Shown here: positions 26,035 to 34,864 of the stretch, one piece after another
How positions within the stretch are numbered: the first letter of the stretch is position 1
How the letters are laid out: every line of letters begins with the position of its first letter
Virus record (IMG/VR): IMGVR_UViG_3300019487_000022
Location: 59,807-123,806 of that record
Source of the DNA: a virus
Reading direction: 5' to 3' (one strand)
DNA length: 64,000 nucleotides
Notes under the pieces: model-generated
The model's database searches: none
What the model was told of the DNA's origin: nothing
Seen by the model: only the letters and a program-made list of their open reading frames with translations
Program-made: the position numbers and the translations under genes

Positions 26035-26547
26035 TCATTTGTTTAAAAATTTATTTACTTCATTTATGAAACTTTTATTTTTATCTACTATCTTTATTGT
26101 GAATTTATCCGAATAGTTAAATCCTATTTGTACCATTAATGATGCTACTATGCTTCTATCCACGTTGCCAACTCCGGTTCCTAATCCTGTTATAGCCACA
26201 TTTTTTAATCCATCTTTGGCAACTGCATCAAAAACTTTGTACAATACTTTATTTACTGTATGTATATCGCTTTCACCTCGTGGTAATTCTGTTGTAATTG
26301 CATGATATACCCATTTTACACCACGTCTAGCCAATTTATATGGTCTAGTTTTAAAGCAATCACCTGCCTTAAATGGTGTTTTTTGTTGGTCCACTACTTC
26401 TATTGCTTCATATTCTATATCGTCCCCAGCTACTTTTTTCACTTCTGCTGCAGCACCGTAAATCATTAAGCCAGAACCATTTGCTGGTATAATGATACCC
26501 TCAGTTAAGGGGCGTACAATAGTTCTAACTTCAGCCAACAAAGCCAT
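26035..26547 (-). CDS. Macro domain protein
   Basis: 170 residues, one macro domain. Signature IIIPANGSGLMIYGAAAEVK (the NAAN/NxxG ADP-ribose loop), AGDCFKTRPYKLARRG, WVYHAIT, then LKNVAITGLGTGVGNVD (phosphate loop). Macro domains bind or hydrolyse ADP-ribose, its O-acetyl form and ADP-ribosylated targets. Its neighbourhood, with the sigma factor and the pncB-nadE operon across the divergent promoter, makes a role in ADP-ribose or NAD+ handling during infection plausible. A TCTCCAG-type promoter lies 50 nt upstream. Confidence 0.85.
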   Translation of the reverse strand: MALLAEVRTIVRPLTEGIIIPANGSGLMIYGAAAEVKKVAGDDIEYEAIEVVDQQKTPFKAGDCFKTRPYKLARRGVKWVYHAITTELPRGESDIHTVNKVLYKVFDAVAKDGLKNVAITGLGTGVGNVDRSIVASLMVQIGFNYSDKFTIKIVDKNKSFINEVNKFLNK

Positions 26548-26577
26548 ATATTTTCTATTGTTGCGGATAGTAATGTA

Positions 26578-26597
26578 TATAAGTGATTCTCTGGAGA
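26578..26597 (-). promoter_or_regulatory. TCTCCAG-type promoter, macro gene
   Basis: TCTCCAG at 26591-26597 (minus) followed by AT-rich TATACATTACT ending near 26575, 30-50 nt upstream of the macro start. Member of the recurrent element described in the findings. Confidence 0.45.
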
Positions 26598-26604
26598 AGA
26601 CTGG

Positions 26605-27450
26605 TTATATCTCAAATACATCGATATAATCAGATAATTCCGCTTCAAAGTTCTTAGGATGTTTTTTTATTTCTCGTTTTATTTTCTTCCTAATTTTTTT
26701 ATATTTTTGACTTACTCGGGATTCGGATAATCCTATTTTATCAGCTATTTTATCCATTGTTAAATGTTTATAATAATAAAAATAAACTATCTTTTTCTCT
26801 TCATCATCCAAGTTACCCTTACAGCATAATTTCATGAAGAAGTCTTTTTGTTTTATATTTCTATCTACTTCTTCTGAATCATGGTCTATTAAATTATCAT
26901 TCAAATCCCAGGCATGCATATCTCCGTCTTCATCATGAGAAGATTCGATACTTTCATAGTTGCTGACAATATATTTTCTGTTATTACGATGAAACTCAAT
27001 TTCATCCATTCCTATCATATTAACAAAATCCGCATCCGAAATGCGATGCCCAACTTCGTTTTGGACTAAATTTTTTCTTTCTTGAAATTCATCAGAAGCT
27101 AATCTTATGCTGCGTGGAATATTATCTAATCTTCTAATCCCATCAATCATAGATCCTCTTATTCTTCTGTTTGCATACTGTTCAAATGGTACTCCTTTTT
27201 CCATATCATAGTTTTCAATCGCATCATATAAACCATCTAATCCTAGAGATGCTAATTCATCTGCTTGCATTTTCCAGTTTAAACATTCTGCAACTTTTAC
27301 AGCGATTTTTTGAACAAATGGGAAATAATATTCAATGAGAATATTTTTAACATCTGTTTTTTTGTGAGTAATAAATTTTTTCCAAATTATTTGTAACTCT
27401 TCTTTAGACAACTTGTTTTGATTTATCATACTATATTCACCACTAATCAT
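26605..27450 (-). CDS. Sigma factor of the FliA (sigma-28) family
   Basis: 281 residues (or 274 from the second ATG, which has GGTG ahead of it). Region 2: ADELASLGLDGLYDAIENYD then PFEQYANRRIRGSMIDGIRR, very FliA/WhiG-like. Region 3: LASDEFQERKNLVQNEVG. Region 4 helix-turn-helix: TMDKIADKIGLSESRVSQKY. It would redirect host RNA polymerase to phage promoters. The acidic insert SSHDEDGDMHAWDLND between regions 3 and 4 is also typical of the family. The window's recurrent promoter element does not look like a sigma-28 site, so its target may be elsewhere, for example the late genes. Confidence 0.9.
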   Translation of the reverse strand: MISGEYSMINQNKLSKEELQIIWKKFITHKKTDVKNILIEYYFPFVQKIAVKVAECLNWKMQADELASLGLDGLYDAIENYDMEKGVPFEQYANRRIRGSMIDGIRRLDNIPRSIRLASDEFQERKNLVQNEVGHRISDADFVNMIGMDEIEFHRNNRKYIVSNYESIESSHDEDGDMHAWDLNDNLIDHDSEEVDRNIKQKDFFMKLCCKGNLDDEEKKIVYFYYYKHLTMDKIADKIGLSESRVSQKYKKIRKKIKREIKKHPKNFEAELSDYIDVFEI

Positions 27451-27521
27451 ATTAGCACATTAAAGCGCTATAAAATCCACATTCCAAGTATATTTTAAGA
27501 AAAAAATTGACGACCAGTCTA

Positions 27522-27555
27522 TCTCCAGACAGTACTAAACTTTAGATACTATCTT
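27522..27555 (+). promoter_or_regulatory. TCTCCAG-type promoter of the pncB-pth2-nadE operon
   Basis: TCTCCAG at 27522-27528, then 12-13 nt, then TTTAGATACTAT. It lies in the 127-bp divergent spacer between the sigma gene (minus) and pncB (plus), about 30 nt upstream of the pncB ribosome site (GAAAGG). Confidence 0.5.
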
Positions 27556-27577
27556 AAACAGAAAGGTATTAATTATT

Positions 27578-28783
27578 ATGTCTTTAAGATATAAACCCAT
27601 TATCAATTCTATATTGGATACCGACCTTTATAAGTTGACAATGGGTATGGCTGTGGGTAAGGAATATCCTCGTGAGATTGTTAATTATCATTTTATCAAT
27701 CGTGGCAAAACCGTATTTCCTGAAGGCTTTGGTTCCGAACTGATTAATCAAATTCAACATATGGCATCGCTTAGTCTTACAGACAGCGAAGCTTCTTTTC
27801 TTACCGAAAAATGCGGAAGTTTCCTTGATCCTTATTATATTAAAACGTTAAAAGGGTTTCGTTTTGATCCTTCTCAAGTTGATGTTATTCAAAAAGATGG
27901 AGATCTTCGTATCGAAATAATCGGTCCCTGGATTGAAACAATTTATTGGGAAGTGCCTCTTATGGCGCTTATTAGTGAATTGTATTTTTTGATGGAACGC
28001 TACCTTATCAGAACAGAAAATAAGATTGCAACAGACAGGATAGAAATTCTTGATAGGATAGTTAATAAAGGTAAAAAGCTGTCTAATGCGGGCGCTAAAT
28101 TCGCCGATTTCGGTACAAGAAGGAGACATTCATATAATACGCATGATATAGTAGTTTCTGGTTTATGCCAAAAATACTCTGGCAATTCATGCACAGGAAC
28201 GTCAAACGTACACTTTGCACAAAAATACAACACGACCCCTATCGGTACTCAGGCTCATGAATGGTTCATGTACCATGCAGCTAAATATGGCTATCGCATG
28301 GCGAATCAAATGGCTCTTGGAAGGTGGGTTGATGTATTTGGTGGTCAATTGGGTATTGCATTAACAGATACTTTTACTACCAAAGATTTTTTTCATCATT
28401 TTGATCTATTATATGCACAACAGTTTAAGGGAGTAAGGCAGGATTCGGGGGATCCGTTAGTATTTATGGAGAAAATGATCGCTCACTATAATTCACTGGG
28501 AATTGACCCATCAACAAAGACCATTGTGTTTAGTGATTCTTTGAATGTGGAAAAATGTTTAAATATTCTTGAGAAAGCTAATAATCGTATTATGGTTAGT
28601 TTTGGAATTGGAACTAATTTTACTAATGATGTAGGTTATAAACCCCTGAATATGGTTATTAAATTAATGAATGTTAAATTTCAAAATCGTTGGATTCCTA
28701 CTGTTAAATTCTCGGATGATGAAGGTAAAGTGCTTGGACCTGAAACTGAAATAGCATATGCTAAGTATGCATTAGGATTATAA
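27578..28783 (+). CDS. pncB: Nicotinate phosphoribosyltransferase
   Basis: 401 residues, full length. Converts nicotinate and PRPP (with ATP) to nicotinate mononucleotide. Diagnostic blocks: LDTDLYKLTMGMAV, ADFGTRRRHSYNTHD, CTGTSNVHFAQKYNTTPIGT then QAHEWFM (phosphorylated His), RQDSGDPLVF, FSDSLNVEKCL and GIGTNFTNDVGY. These match PncB rather than nicotinamide phosphoribosyltransferase. First gene of a plus-strand operon with a Pth2 gene (2 nt later) and nadE. A nicotinamidase gene at 42303-43112 supplies the preceding step. Confidence 0.93.
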   Translation: MSLRYKPIINSILDTDLYKLTMGMAVGKEYPREIVNYHFINRGKTVFPEGFGSELINQIQHMASLSLTDSEASFLTEKCGSFLDPYYIKTLKGFRFDPSQVDVIQKDGDLRIEIIGPWIETIYWEVPLMALISELYFLMERYLIRTENKIATDRIEILDRIVNKGKKLSNAGAKFADFGTRRRHSYNTHDIVVSGLCQKYSGNSCTGTSNVHFAQKYNTTPIGTQAHEWFMYHAAKYGYRMANQMALGRWVDVFGGQLGIALTDTFTTKDFFHHFDLLYAQQFKGVRQDSGDPLVFMEKMIAHYNSLGIDPSTKTIVFSDSLNVEKCLNILEKANNRIMVSFGIGTNFTNDVGYKPLNMVIKLMNVKFQNRWIPTVKFSDDEGKVLGPETEIAYAKYALGL

Positions 28784-28785
28784 AA

Positions 28786-29178
28786 ATGAAAGAACCAAAG
28801 TTAGTTATTGTTATGAGATCTGACCTTAATATGAGCAAAGGAAAAATTGCTGCTCAAGCTGGTCATGCGGCGGTAGCTTTTCTTTTAGCTAAAGTTGCAA
28901 ATAAGAAAAACTTAGAATATACTACAGTTTCTTTTAAAGAAGTAGAACAAAAATGGATGCAAGGTATTCAAAAGAAAGTATGTTTAGATGTTTCTTCAGA
29001 ACAAGAACTATTATCTATATATGAGCATGCAAAAACAGGAGGATTAGAAGCCCATTTAATTACTGATTTAGGATTGACCGAATTCAATAGTGTAGCAACA
29101 ATGACTTGCGTAGGTATAGGTCCAGACACTGAAGAAAAAATCAATCTCGTTACAGGAAGCCTCAAACTCTTTAAATAA
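28786..29178 (+). CDS. Peptidyl-tRNA hydrolase 2
   Basis: 130 residues, complete Pth2 domain: KLVIVMRSDLNMSKGKIAAQ, AGHAAVAFLL, IQKKVCLDVSSEQELLSIYE, GLEAHLITDLGLTEFNSV then ATMTCVGIGPDTEEKINLV. Pth2 releases peptidyl-tRNAs that fall off ribosomes. It is usual in archaea and eukaryotes and present in some phages. Placed between pncB and nadE with minimal spacing, so translated with them. A second, possibly recoded Pth2 homologue lies at 34526-34864. Confidence 0.92.
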   Translation: MKEPKLVIVMRSDLNMSKGKIAAQAGHAAVAFLLAKVANKKNLEYTTVSFKEVEQKWMQGIQKKVCLDVSSEQELLSIYEHAKTGGLEAHLITDLGLTEFNSVATMTCVGIGPDTEEKINLVTGSLKLFK

Positions 29179-29185
29179 AGAGAAA

Positions 29186-31171
29186 ATGGATATGATTATT
29201 GCACTTGGACAAATTGAAGTGGAATGCGGAAAGCCTCAAGATAATGTCGGGAGAATGCTCCGCATGATTTCTTCATCTGCTGAGAAAAAAGCTCAACTTA
29301 TTTGTTTTCCTGAGATGTGTGTTGGAGGCTACCTACTAGGAGATTTATATCTTGATGATGATTATTGTTTAGATTTAATGTCTTATAATGCTGAGATTGC
29401 AGATGCGGCACAGAAATATAATATTGCTGTAGCATTTGGTAATGTTTATTTAGAAGAAAATATTTACGATAGAATTGGCGGAAATAAAAATATCCCTCAT
29501 CCAAATAAAGATGGTCGGCGAAGAAGATATAATGCAGCTTATATTTACAATAAAAAAGGAGAACCCGCAACAAGGGCAATTAATACTCTCAATTTGTTGC
29601 CTAAAGGCATACAAATTAAATCAAATCTTCCTAACTATAGATTCTTTGATGATGTAAGATATTTCTTTTCAATGCAAGATCATATTAAAGAATTTGGTAT
29701 TTCAAATATCGGTGCTTATAGCCCATTTGACATTGATGGTATTAACATTGGATTCGCATTGTGTGAAGATTTATGGTGCGAAGATTACAGAGAAGGCGAA
29801 GAATCAATCAATCCAACTAAATACTTGGCAGAAAATGGTGCAGAGGTTATAGTTAATCTTTCTGCTAGTCCCTGGACTTACGGTAAAAAAGATGCAAGAC
29901 ATAAAAGAGTAAAAAAAGTTCTAAGCGATTACAGACCTATTAATAAAGCAAGAATGCCCGTCTCTATGTTCTATGTCAATTGTTGCGGTGTGCAGAACAA
30001 TGGCAAAAACATCATAACATTTGATGGCGGTTCTACAATTTACGATGGAGCAGGGAATCCTGTTGTTGTTTCAAACGAAATGTTTAAGATGGATCTTCTT
30101 ATAGCCTCTGTATCTTCAAACTTGCAGATAGAAAATTCTAATATAAATTCAGATTTATCGTCTCCAAATGTTTTAGTAAAACGTGATAAAATTGAAGAAA
30201 AGTATTTAGCTATTAAAACGGCTATTCAACATTTTGTTAAATGCAATGCTGTAATTGGTGTAAGTGGAGGCATTGACTCCGCAGTAGATGCGGCTCTATT
30301 TGCTGACGCTATTGGTCCAGAGAATGTTATCGGTATCAATATGCCTACCAGGTATAACAGCGAAACTACTAAGAATGCGGCTAAAGAATTATGCGATAAT
30401 CTTAAAATCCCATATTATGTAATCCCTATCGAAGATATGGTGGAAGCAAATAGAAAGGCATTAGACAAATATAGCAAGCTTAAAAAGCAAGATACATTCC
30501 TACAGTCTCTTGTTGAAGAGAATATTCAAGCTAAAATCCGTGGCGCAAGTGTTTTATCCAATATTGCGCAGATGGAGAATGGGATTTTTGTAAATAATGG
30601 AAATAAAATTGAGGTTGCTATTGGATATGCTACTCTTTACGGAGATTGGGGCGGTGCTATTGCTCCTTTAGGAGATTTAACAAAAACAGAAGTATATGAA
30701 TTAGGAAAATACCTTAATCAGCATGTCTTTAAGAAAGAGGTTATTCCTGCCGCATCTTTTAATGTTGCTCCAAGTGCTGAATTAAAAGAAAATCAAAAAG
30801 ATCCCATTATTGTAGAATACCATTCTGCAATGATCGATAAAATGACAAACTATATGATTGCCTCTGCAACTGATTTTATGGAATGGTGGCTAGAGGGTAA
30901 GTTAGAAGAAAAATTAGGTATTTCTAATGATGTTCTGCAAAAATACAATCTTACAAATGCTGAAGTATTTTTGAAAGATTTGAAGTTTATATTATCTCGG
31001 GAAAGAAATCAGGTTTTCAAACGAGTACAAAGTGTTCCTATTGTTGTTACTTCCAAGACAGCTTACGGATACGATAGAAGAGAAAGTATAATGCCTTCTT
31101 ATACTTGGACTAAAAAAGCTGAAGAATTAGAAAAGCGTATTAGAGAACGCGGTAGTTATACCTTTTCATAA
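29186..31171 (+). CDS. nadE: Glutamine-dependent NAD+ synthetase
   Basis: 661 residues, the long two-domain form. Residues 1-300 are a nitrilase-type amidase with E43 (FPEMCVGGY), a Lys near 145 (KSNLPNYRFFDDVRYF) and C193 (ALCEDLWCED). Residues 330-661 are the ATP-dependent synthetase with SGGIDS at 360-365 (pyrophosphatase loop), and GDWGGAIAPLGDLTKTEVYE. Makes NAD+ from nicotinate adenine dinucleotide and glutamine-derived ammonia. All catalytic residues are visible, so it should be active. Its 3' end overlaps the convergent lipoprotein gene by 16 nt. Confidence 0.93.
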   Translation: MDMIIALGQIEVECGKPQDNVGRMLRMISSSAEKKAQLICFPEMCVGGYLLGDLYLDDDYCLDLMSYNAEIADAAQKYNIAVAFGNVYLEENIYDRIGGNKNIPHPNKDGRRRRYNAAYIYNKKGEPATRAINTLNLLPKGIQIKSNLPNYRFFDDVRYFFSMQDHIKEFGISNIGAYSPFDIDGINIGFALCEDLWCEDYREGEESINPTKYLAENGAEVIVNLSASPWTYGKKDARHKRVKKVLSDYRPINKARMPVSMFYVNCCGVQNNGKNIITFDGGSTIYDGAGNPVVVSNEMFKMDLLIASVSSNLQIENSNINSDLSSPNVLVKRDKIEEKYLAIKTAIQHFVKCNAVIGVSGGIDSAVDAALFADAIGPENVIGINMPTRYNSETTKNAAKELCDNLKIPYYVIPIEDMVEANRKALDKYSKLKKQDTFLQSLVEENIQAKIRGASVLSNIAQMENGIFVNNGNKIEVAIGYATLYGDWGGAIAPLGDLTKTEVYELGKYLNQHVFKKEVIPAASFNVAPSAELKENQKDPIIVEYHSAMIDKMTNYMIASATDFMEWWLEGKLEEKLGISNDVLQKYNLTNAEVFLKDLKFILSRERNQVFKRVQSVPIVVTSKTAYGYDRRESIMPSYTWTKKAEELEKRIRERGSYTFS

Positions 31172-32124
31172 AGACCATGCGGATCTTCAATCTCATCTTC
31201 CATATTATCTGCGGCGTCTCCGCTGAATGTAGGTTCGATTAAATCCTTTAGTTTCTCTCGTACTCGCTTAACCTCATTTTCTGTTGTGGTACTTTGAATA
31301 TTATAAGCGATACCTGGTTCTGCTTTGTGTCCAAAGATTTTACGTTTTGCTTCTTCCGGCAAATAATCTTTAGTAATTTCTTCTAAATGAACAACTTGTT
31401 CTAATGCTTTCTTCTTAATAAAGATTTGCCATACAAGAAGACCAATACATGCCACTAATAGTACAAGACCACCTAGTGCTATTTGTTCTAAATATTTGCT
31501 TACAACAATAGAAACTACTAATGTTGATCCAGCTGCTCCAAGAAGAATAGTTCCAGTTTTTAGACCCCCGTGGAACATTAATGCAATACCACCACCAGCC
31601 ACAATAACACATATTACAATAACCCAACGCAATAGTTTTTGTGTAGCACTGTTCTTTTCAGCAATAGCGTTATCTCTTTCTTTAATCGCACTATCTCGTT
31701 CTGAAACAGCCTTATCTATATTTGCTTCGAGTTGAGTTACTTTTTGACCTATCAATCCTATTGTCACCTTAGCATCATTAAGTAGAGCAGTAAGACGACG
31801 AATTTCCGCCGTTTCTTTATTTATATTTGTTGATGATGTCCTTACATCCTCAATGTTAGGTTTAATTTGATTTTCCACTTCGTCTGGTACGGATTGCTCT
31901 ATATTAGTGATAGCAGTTCGTATAGCTTCTGTATATGTATCTATCTTTTCAGAAGATGCATTTATCCCATCATGAGCTATTGCTACATTCTTTTCTGCAC
32001 TCTTTACATCTTGTAAAGTTTTTAAATCTGGAAAAGGAGTTGAAGATGTTTTGGGGCGACAAGAGGCAAAAGTTATCGCCAACAATAAAGTAAGACTATA
32101 AAGTAATGTTCTAGTAAATTTCAA
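31156..32124 (-). CDS. Lipoprotein with coiled coil and three membrane segments
   Basis: 322 residues from a TTG start with GGAG six bases upstream. Residues 1-22 are a lipoprotein signal ending LLLAITFASC (lipobox, acylated Cys at 22). Residues 30-165 form a long coiled coil (AEIRRLTALLNDAKVTIGLI, AVSERDSAIKERDNAIAEKN). Three hydrophobic segments follow at about 166-185, 190-208 and 214-234, then a cytoplasmic or periplasmic tail. The coiled coil plus lipobox recalls spanins, and the gene is close to a lysozyme, but three extra membrane segments are atypical. Could also be a superinfection or membrane-anchoring protein. Confidence 0.7.
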   Translation of the reverse strand: MKFTRTLLYSLTLLLAITFASCRPKTSSTPFPDLKTLQDVKSAEKNVAIAHDGINASSEKIDTYTEAIRTAITNIEQSVPDEVENQIKPNIEDVRTSSTNINKETAEIRRLTALLNDAKVTIGLIGQKVTQLEANIDKAVSERDSAIKERDNAIAEKNSATQKLLRWVIVICVIVAGGGIALMFHGGLKTGTILLGAAGSTLVVSIVVSKYLEQIALGGLVLLVACIGLLVWQIFIKKKALEQVVHLEEITKDYLPEEAKRKIFGHKAEPGIAYNIQSTTTENEVKRVREKLKDLIEPTFSGDAADNMEDEIEDPHGLYEKV

Positions 32125-32171
32125 AGGATTCTCCAGGTAACTATATATCCTGGTTATTCCTTTTAATTAAT

Positions 32172-32525
32172 TTACATTCCTTGTTCATCCGTTCCATCAG
32201 ATTTTTGAATCGGTTTTATATCATCCAATGATCCAAATAACTCATATATTATCCATGTAATAAATATTGAGCCAAAACCTGATAAAGGCCATAGAATAAA
32301 ATCTGATTTAGTAGATAATAAGATTATCAAATCCGCTAATAACGTAGTCCAAAAACTTAAGCAGACCGTGCAATCCAGTACGGGCTCTGCTGGCGGATAC
32401 CAATATCTTAAAAAACGACGTAAAGGTGAAGCAATTATATGAACGGGCCATCTATCCCCTTTTTCAACAATAGCAACTGCCATTCCACAACCAGCTATGA
32501 TAGATATAATAAACCAAGTCAACAT
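32172..32525 (-). CDS. Small membrane protein, DUF1360-like
   Basis: 117 residues. Hydrophobic segments at about 1-18, 58-74 and 78-98. The middle contains PVLDCTVCLSFWTTLLADLI, like the C-x2-C-x-(S/G)-FW signature of small DUF1360-type membrane proteins. Lies in the presumed lysis region; a holin role is possible but unsupported by motif. Confidence 0.6.
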   Translation of the reverse strand: MLTWFIISIIAGCGMAVAIVEKGDRWPVHIIASPLRRFLRYWYPPAEPVLDCTVCLSFWTTLLADLIILLSTKSDFILWPLSGFGSIFITWIIYELFGSLDDIKPIQKSDGTDEQGM

Positions 32526-32809
32526 TATTTTTTAGCCTTTCTTCCTGTAACCATTTCCCATGCAGAAGGCTTAGGTTTTGGAGGATGATCTTTTGCCCAT
32601 TTAAGTTTTCCATATTTTCTTATTGCTAAATGTTTTATAGTTATTTCTTCAGAAGGATTAAGATTAAACCATTCCCATTCAGTCAATTCTCTATATAAAT
32701 CTAAATCTGCGTTTTCCAGTGGTTGACCAGGATTTTCAACAGCAATTTTAAATTTAGTATATACTTCTGTAGCCCATTTAATCGCTTGATCTTGAAGTTC
32801 TTTATCCAT
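32525..32809 (-). CDS. Unknown small protein of the lysis region
   Basis: 94 residues from ATG 32807-32809, chosen because GGAG sits 11 nt upstream; a longer reading would run into the divergent lysozyme promoter. It contains QAIKWATEVYTKFKIAVENP and ends with a basic tail (KPKPSAWEMVTGRKAKK). Shares one base with the stop/start junction of the next gene at 32525. No family recognised. Confidence 0.65.
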   Translation of the reverse strand: MDKELQDQAIKWATEVYTKFKIAVENPGQPLENADLDLYRELTEWEWFNLNPSEEITIKHLAIRKYGKLKWAKDHPPKPKPSAWEMVTGRKAKK

Positions 32810-32819
32810 TTTAGTCGTT

Positions 32820-32850
32820 TCTCCAGAAGGTTTAACCACTAAATATATCG
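32820..32850 (+). promoter_or_regulatory. TCTCCAG-type promoter of the lysozyme gene
   Basis: TCTCCAG at 32820-32826, 13 nt spacer, then TAAATATATCGG, ending about 20 nt before the lysozyme ATG at 32865. Confidence 0.5.
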
Positions 32851-32864
32851 GAATAATAATCACT

Positions 32865-33710
32865 ATGAACTGGTTTAGAAGGTCATTTAGCACATCCTAT
32901 AATCCGAAATTAGCTGCTAATTGGAAGGATTATAGAAAAGGATTTTACGGTCCTGCTTTTTTAGGACTGTTAAATGTCTTTTTAAATATGGGGTATAGCC
33001 CAGCTGAAGCTCAGCAACTCGCAGAAAAACAATATACAGCACAAAATAGTTCAAATGTTACAACACAACCTTCAATAGCTCAACCGACTTCACAACCCAT
33101 TATTAGTCCTATTGTAACAGAATATTCAACTACTCAGCCAACTACACAACCTGTAAATCCTACAACTCAGCAAAGTCAAGGATTTAACTACGATGATTTT
33201 TACGATCATTTATCTCAAGATAATATCGAAGGTTATAGGACAAAGGTTTACGATGATGGAGTTGGAGTAAAAACTATTGGCGTAGGTCATGCAATGGGGA
33301 AAAATCCCAATGATAATTGGGCTACAAGAAGTCGTGAAGTATTTAAAAAGTTATTTCCTGAAGATCCTGATTTATGGGAAAAAGTTTGGAATGGACAAGA
33401 ATTAACCCCAGAACAAATTGGAAAGCTTACTTTTGAAGATATTGAACAGCATCTTACTACTGCAAAACGAGTAATGCCAAATTTTGATACTTACCCTTAT
33501 TATCTACAAAAGGCTCTCCTTGATGGAATTTATCGTGGAGATATAGGTCCAAAAACCAAAAATCTAATTAACCAAGGTAAATGGCAAGAAGCCGCTGACG
33601 AATATATTAACCGTGAAGATTATCGTAATGCAGAGGAAAATAATATGAGAGGCATAAAAACTCGAATGAATAGTAACAGAGATGCTATGCTTCAATATTA
33701 TAAAAACTAA
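32865..33710 (+). CDS. GH24-type lysozyme (endolysin) with N-terminal MNWF segment
   Basis: 281 residues. Residues 107-281 are a T4-type muramidase: the catalytic signature E-x8-D-x5-T is met exactly by E122, D131 and T137 in the stretch from IEGYRTKVYDD to KTIGVGH. Residues 1-60 begin MNWFRRSFSTSYNP and include a hydrophobic helix (GPAFLGLLNVFLNMGYSPAE) that may insert in or contact the membrane. Residues 60-105 are a Thr/Gln/Pro linker. It would cleave peptidoglycan at lysis or entry. It lacks a clear cleavable signal peptide. Plus-strand transcription has its own promoter. Confidence 0.88.
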   Translation: MNWFRRSFSTSYNPKLAANWKDYRKGFYGPAFLGLLNVFLNMGYSPAEAQQLAEKQYTAQNSSNVTTQPSIAQPTSQPIISPIVTEYSTTQPTTQPVNPTTQQSQGFNYDDFYDHLSQDNIEGYRTKVYDDGVGVKTIGVGHAMGKNPNDNWATRSREVFKKLFPEDPDLWEKVWNGQELTPEQIGKLTFEDIEQHLTTAKRVMPNFDTYPYYLQKALLDGIYRGDIGPKTKNLINQGKWQEAADEYINREDYRNAEENNMRGIKTRMNSNRDAMLQYYKN

Positions 33711-33712
33711 AA

Positions 33713-33991
33713 ATGAGCTGTAATTGCGCAAAAGGTAATAAACGAATACAAGAAGAGCAAAGACATAAGGATTTAATTAATGGTACTATTCAATCTGTGT
33801 CATTAGAAGTCTTGCAACAACGACGTGAAGCATGTAGAACCTGTCCGTTAGCCACTAAGAACCCAAACCCAAAATACGCCAAATTTGGCGGTTTAACGAA
33901 TTTAAGTAAATGTAAGCGAACGGACAGGTTATTACTTTCCGCATTAAAAGATCCCGAATATAAATGCCCAGAAAAACTATTTAAGCAATAG
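33713..33991 (+). CDS. Small Cys-rich protein
   Basis: 92 residues starting 2 nt after the lysozyme stop. Cysteines: MSCNCAKG at the N-terminus, RREACRTCPLA, then KCKRTD and YKCPEK, likely metal-binding. Similar Cys-rich small proteins occur in many phages without known function. Stops with TAG; its end overlaps the convergent 45-residue gene by 11 nt. Confidence 0.6.
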   Translation: MSCNCAKGNKRIQEEQRHKDLINGTIQSVSLEVLQQRREACRTCPLATKNPNPKYAKFGGLTNLSKCKRTDRLLLSALKDPEYKCPEKLFKQ

Positions 33992-34118
33992 TTTTAGGCT
34001 TACGTTTACGGCTAGCTCTTGCGGCTTCTATTGAAGCACGAAGTTCTTTACGTAATTCTCTTTTTCTTTCATCTCTGCGTTTTCTGATTCTACGTAATTT
34101 TTTAGCTATTTTATGCAT
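33981..34118 (-). CDS. Very basic 45-residue protein
   Basis: 45 residues, ATG at 34116-34118, one base after the stop of the upstream gene, so coupled to it. About 45 percent Lys/Arg: begins MHKIAKKLRRIRKRRDERKR. Probably nucleic-acid or ribosome binding. No family recognised; too short for certainty. Confidence 0.5.
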   Translation of the reverse strand: MHKIAKKLRRIRKRRDERKRELRKELRASIEAARASRKRKPKTIA

Positions 34119-34119
34119 G

Positions 34120-34524
34120 TTATTCATCCTCATCTGAATATCTGGATATAGGTTGATTAGCGTCTAGATATCTTCCAACTTTGTCTATAACAACTTCACT
34201 AACACCCACATCTCTTAATGTCTTTTCCCAATTATCATCTCTAATATCTCCACATCCAAACTCAAATCGATTTCCTATTATCAACTGACAAGGATTGGTG
34301 AATAATTTTATCCCATCAATATTGGTATAAGGAGAAGCATATAAGACAGAATCGCTACAACAACCACAACTATGATAAATATCAACGTCTGTTGTTATAG
34401 ATGCTATTTCTTTAGACACTAATCTTACTTTTCCCCATCTATCTTTTCTTTCTTCAATATCTGGAAATTTTTCTAAAAGTTTACTTACTTTTTCTTCATT
34501 TAATTTTTGAGCTAATGCTGTCAT
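34120..34524 (-). CDS. Unknown protein with CGCC motif
   Basis: 134 residues from ATG 34522-34524, preceded by AAGGAG. It has VDIYHSCGCCSDSVLYASPY and IGNRFEFGCGDIRDDNWEKT, suggesting metal or redox Cys. It follows the Pth2-like gene by 1 nt. No family recognised. Confidence 0.65.
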   Translation of the reverse strand: MTALAQKLNEEKVSKLLEKFPDIEERKDRWGKVRLVSKEIASITTDVDIYHSCGCCSDSVLYASPYTNIDGIKLFTNPCQLIIGNRFEFGCGDIRDDNWEKTLRDVGVSEVVIDKVGRYLDANQPISRYSDEDE

Positions 34525-34525
34525 T

Positions 34526-34864
34526 TTATTTCTCCTTAATTTTGAATAATTGAAAACTTTTAAGCGCAATACGAGCATCACCCTGCAACGGCGCAGTAGC
34601 AATAGCTGTAATTTCATTGTTTCGATCTGGCTCTCGCCAAATCTTAAAGGGTATATCGGCAGCTTTAAGTTTATTTATTGCCGTTTCGAGTTGAGATAGG
34701 CTATCAACGGAGCATAAACAGAGATGAGGATGCTCTTGATAATTGTGATATTCTAATGTTGATTCTATTGCCGCATGACAGGCTTGCACGGCAATCTGAG
34801 GAATGGATAGATCGTTGCGTGTGATAATATAAACATACTGATTTTGATTGTTAACTCACTTCAT
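34526..34864 (-). pseudogene. Pth2-like gene with in-frame UGA at codon 3 (recoded or broken)
   Basis: From ATG 34862-34864 (AAGGAG six bases upstream) the frame reads ATG AAG TGA GTT and then stays open for 109 codons: VYIITRNDLSIPQIAVQACH, DIPFKIWREPDRNNEITAIA, APLQGDARIALKSFQLFKIK. That is a compact Pth2-like domain, including the conserved EPD and TA-x-A blocks. Without reading the UGA, the first in-frame ATG is 25 codons in and would remove the first strand and Q-A-x-H-A core. A Trp-like tRNA with anticodon UCA is encoded 250 nt upstream in the same transcript direction. Either UGA is read as Trp, or the gene is freshly broken by a TGG to TGA change. Confidence 0.6.

Noticed and set aside
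32100-32160. TCTCCAG element near 32130 on the plus strand
   Set aside because: Its complement is the GGAG ribosome site of the TTG-started lipoprotein gene and no plus-strand gene follows, so it is not counted among the promoters.
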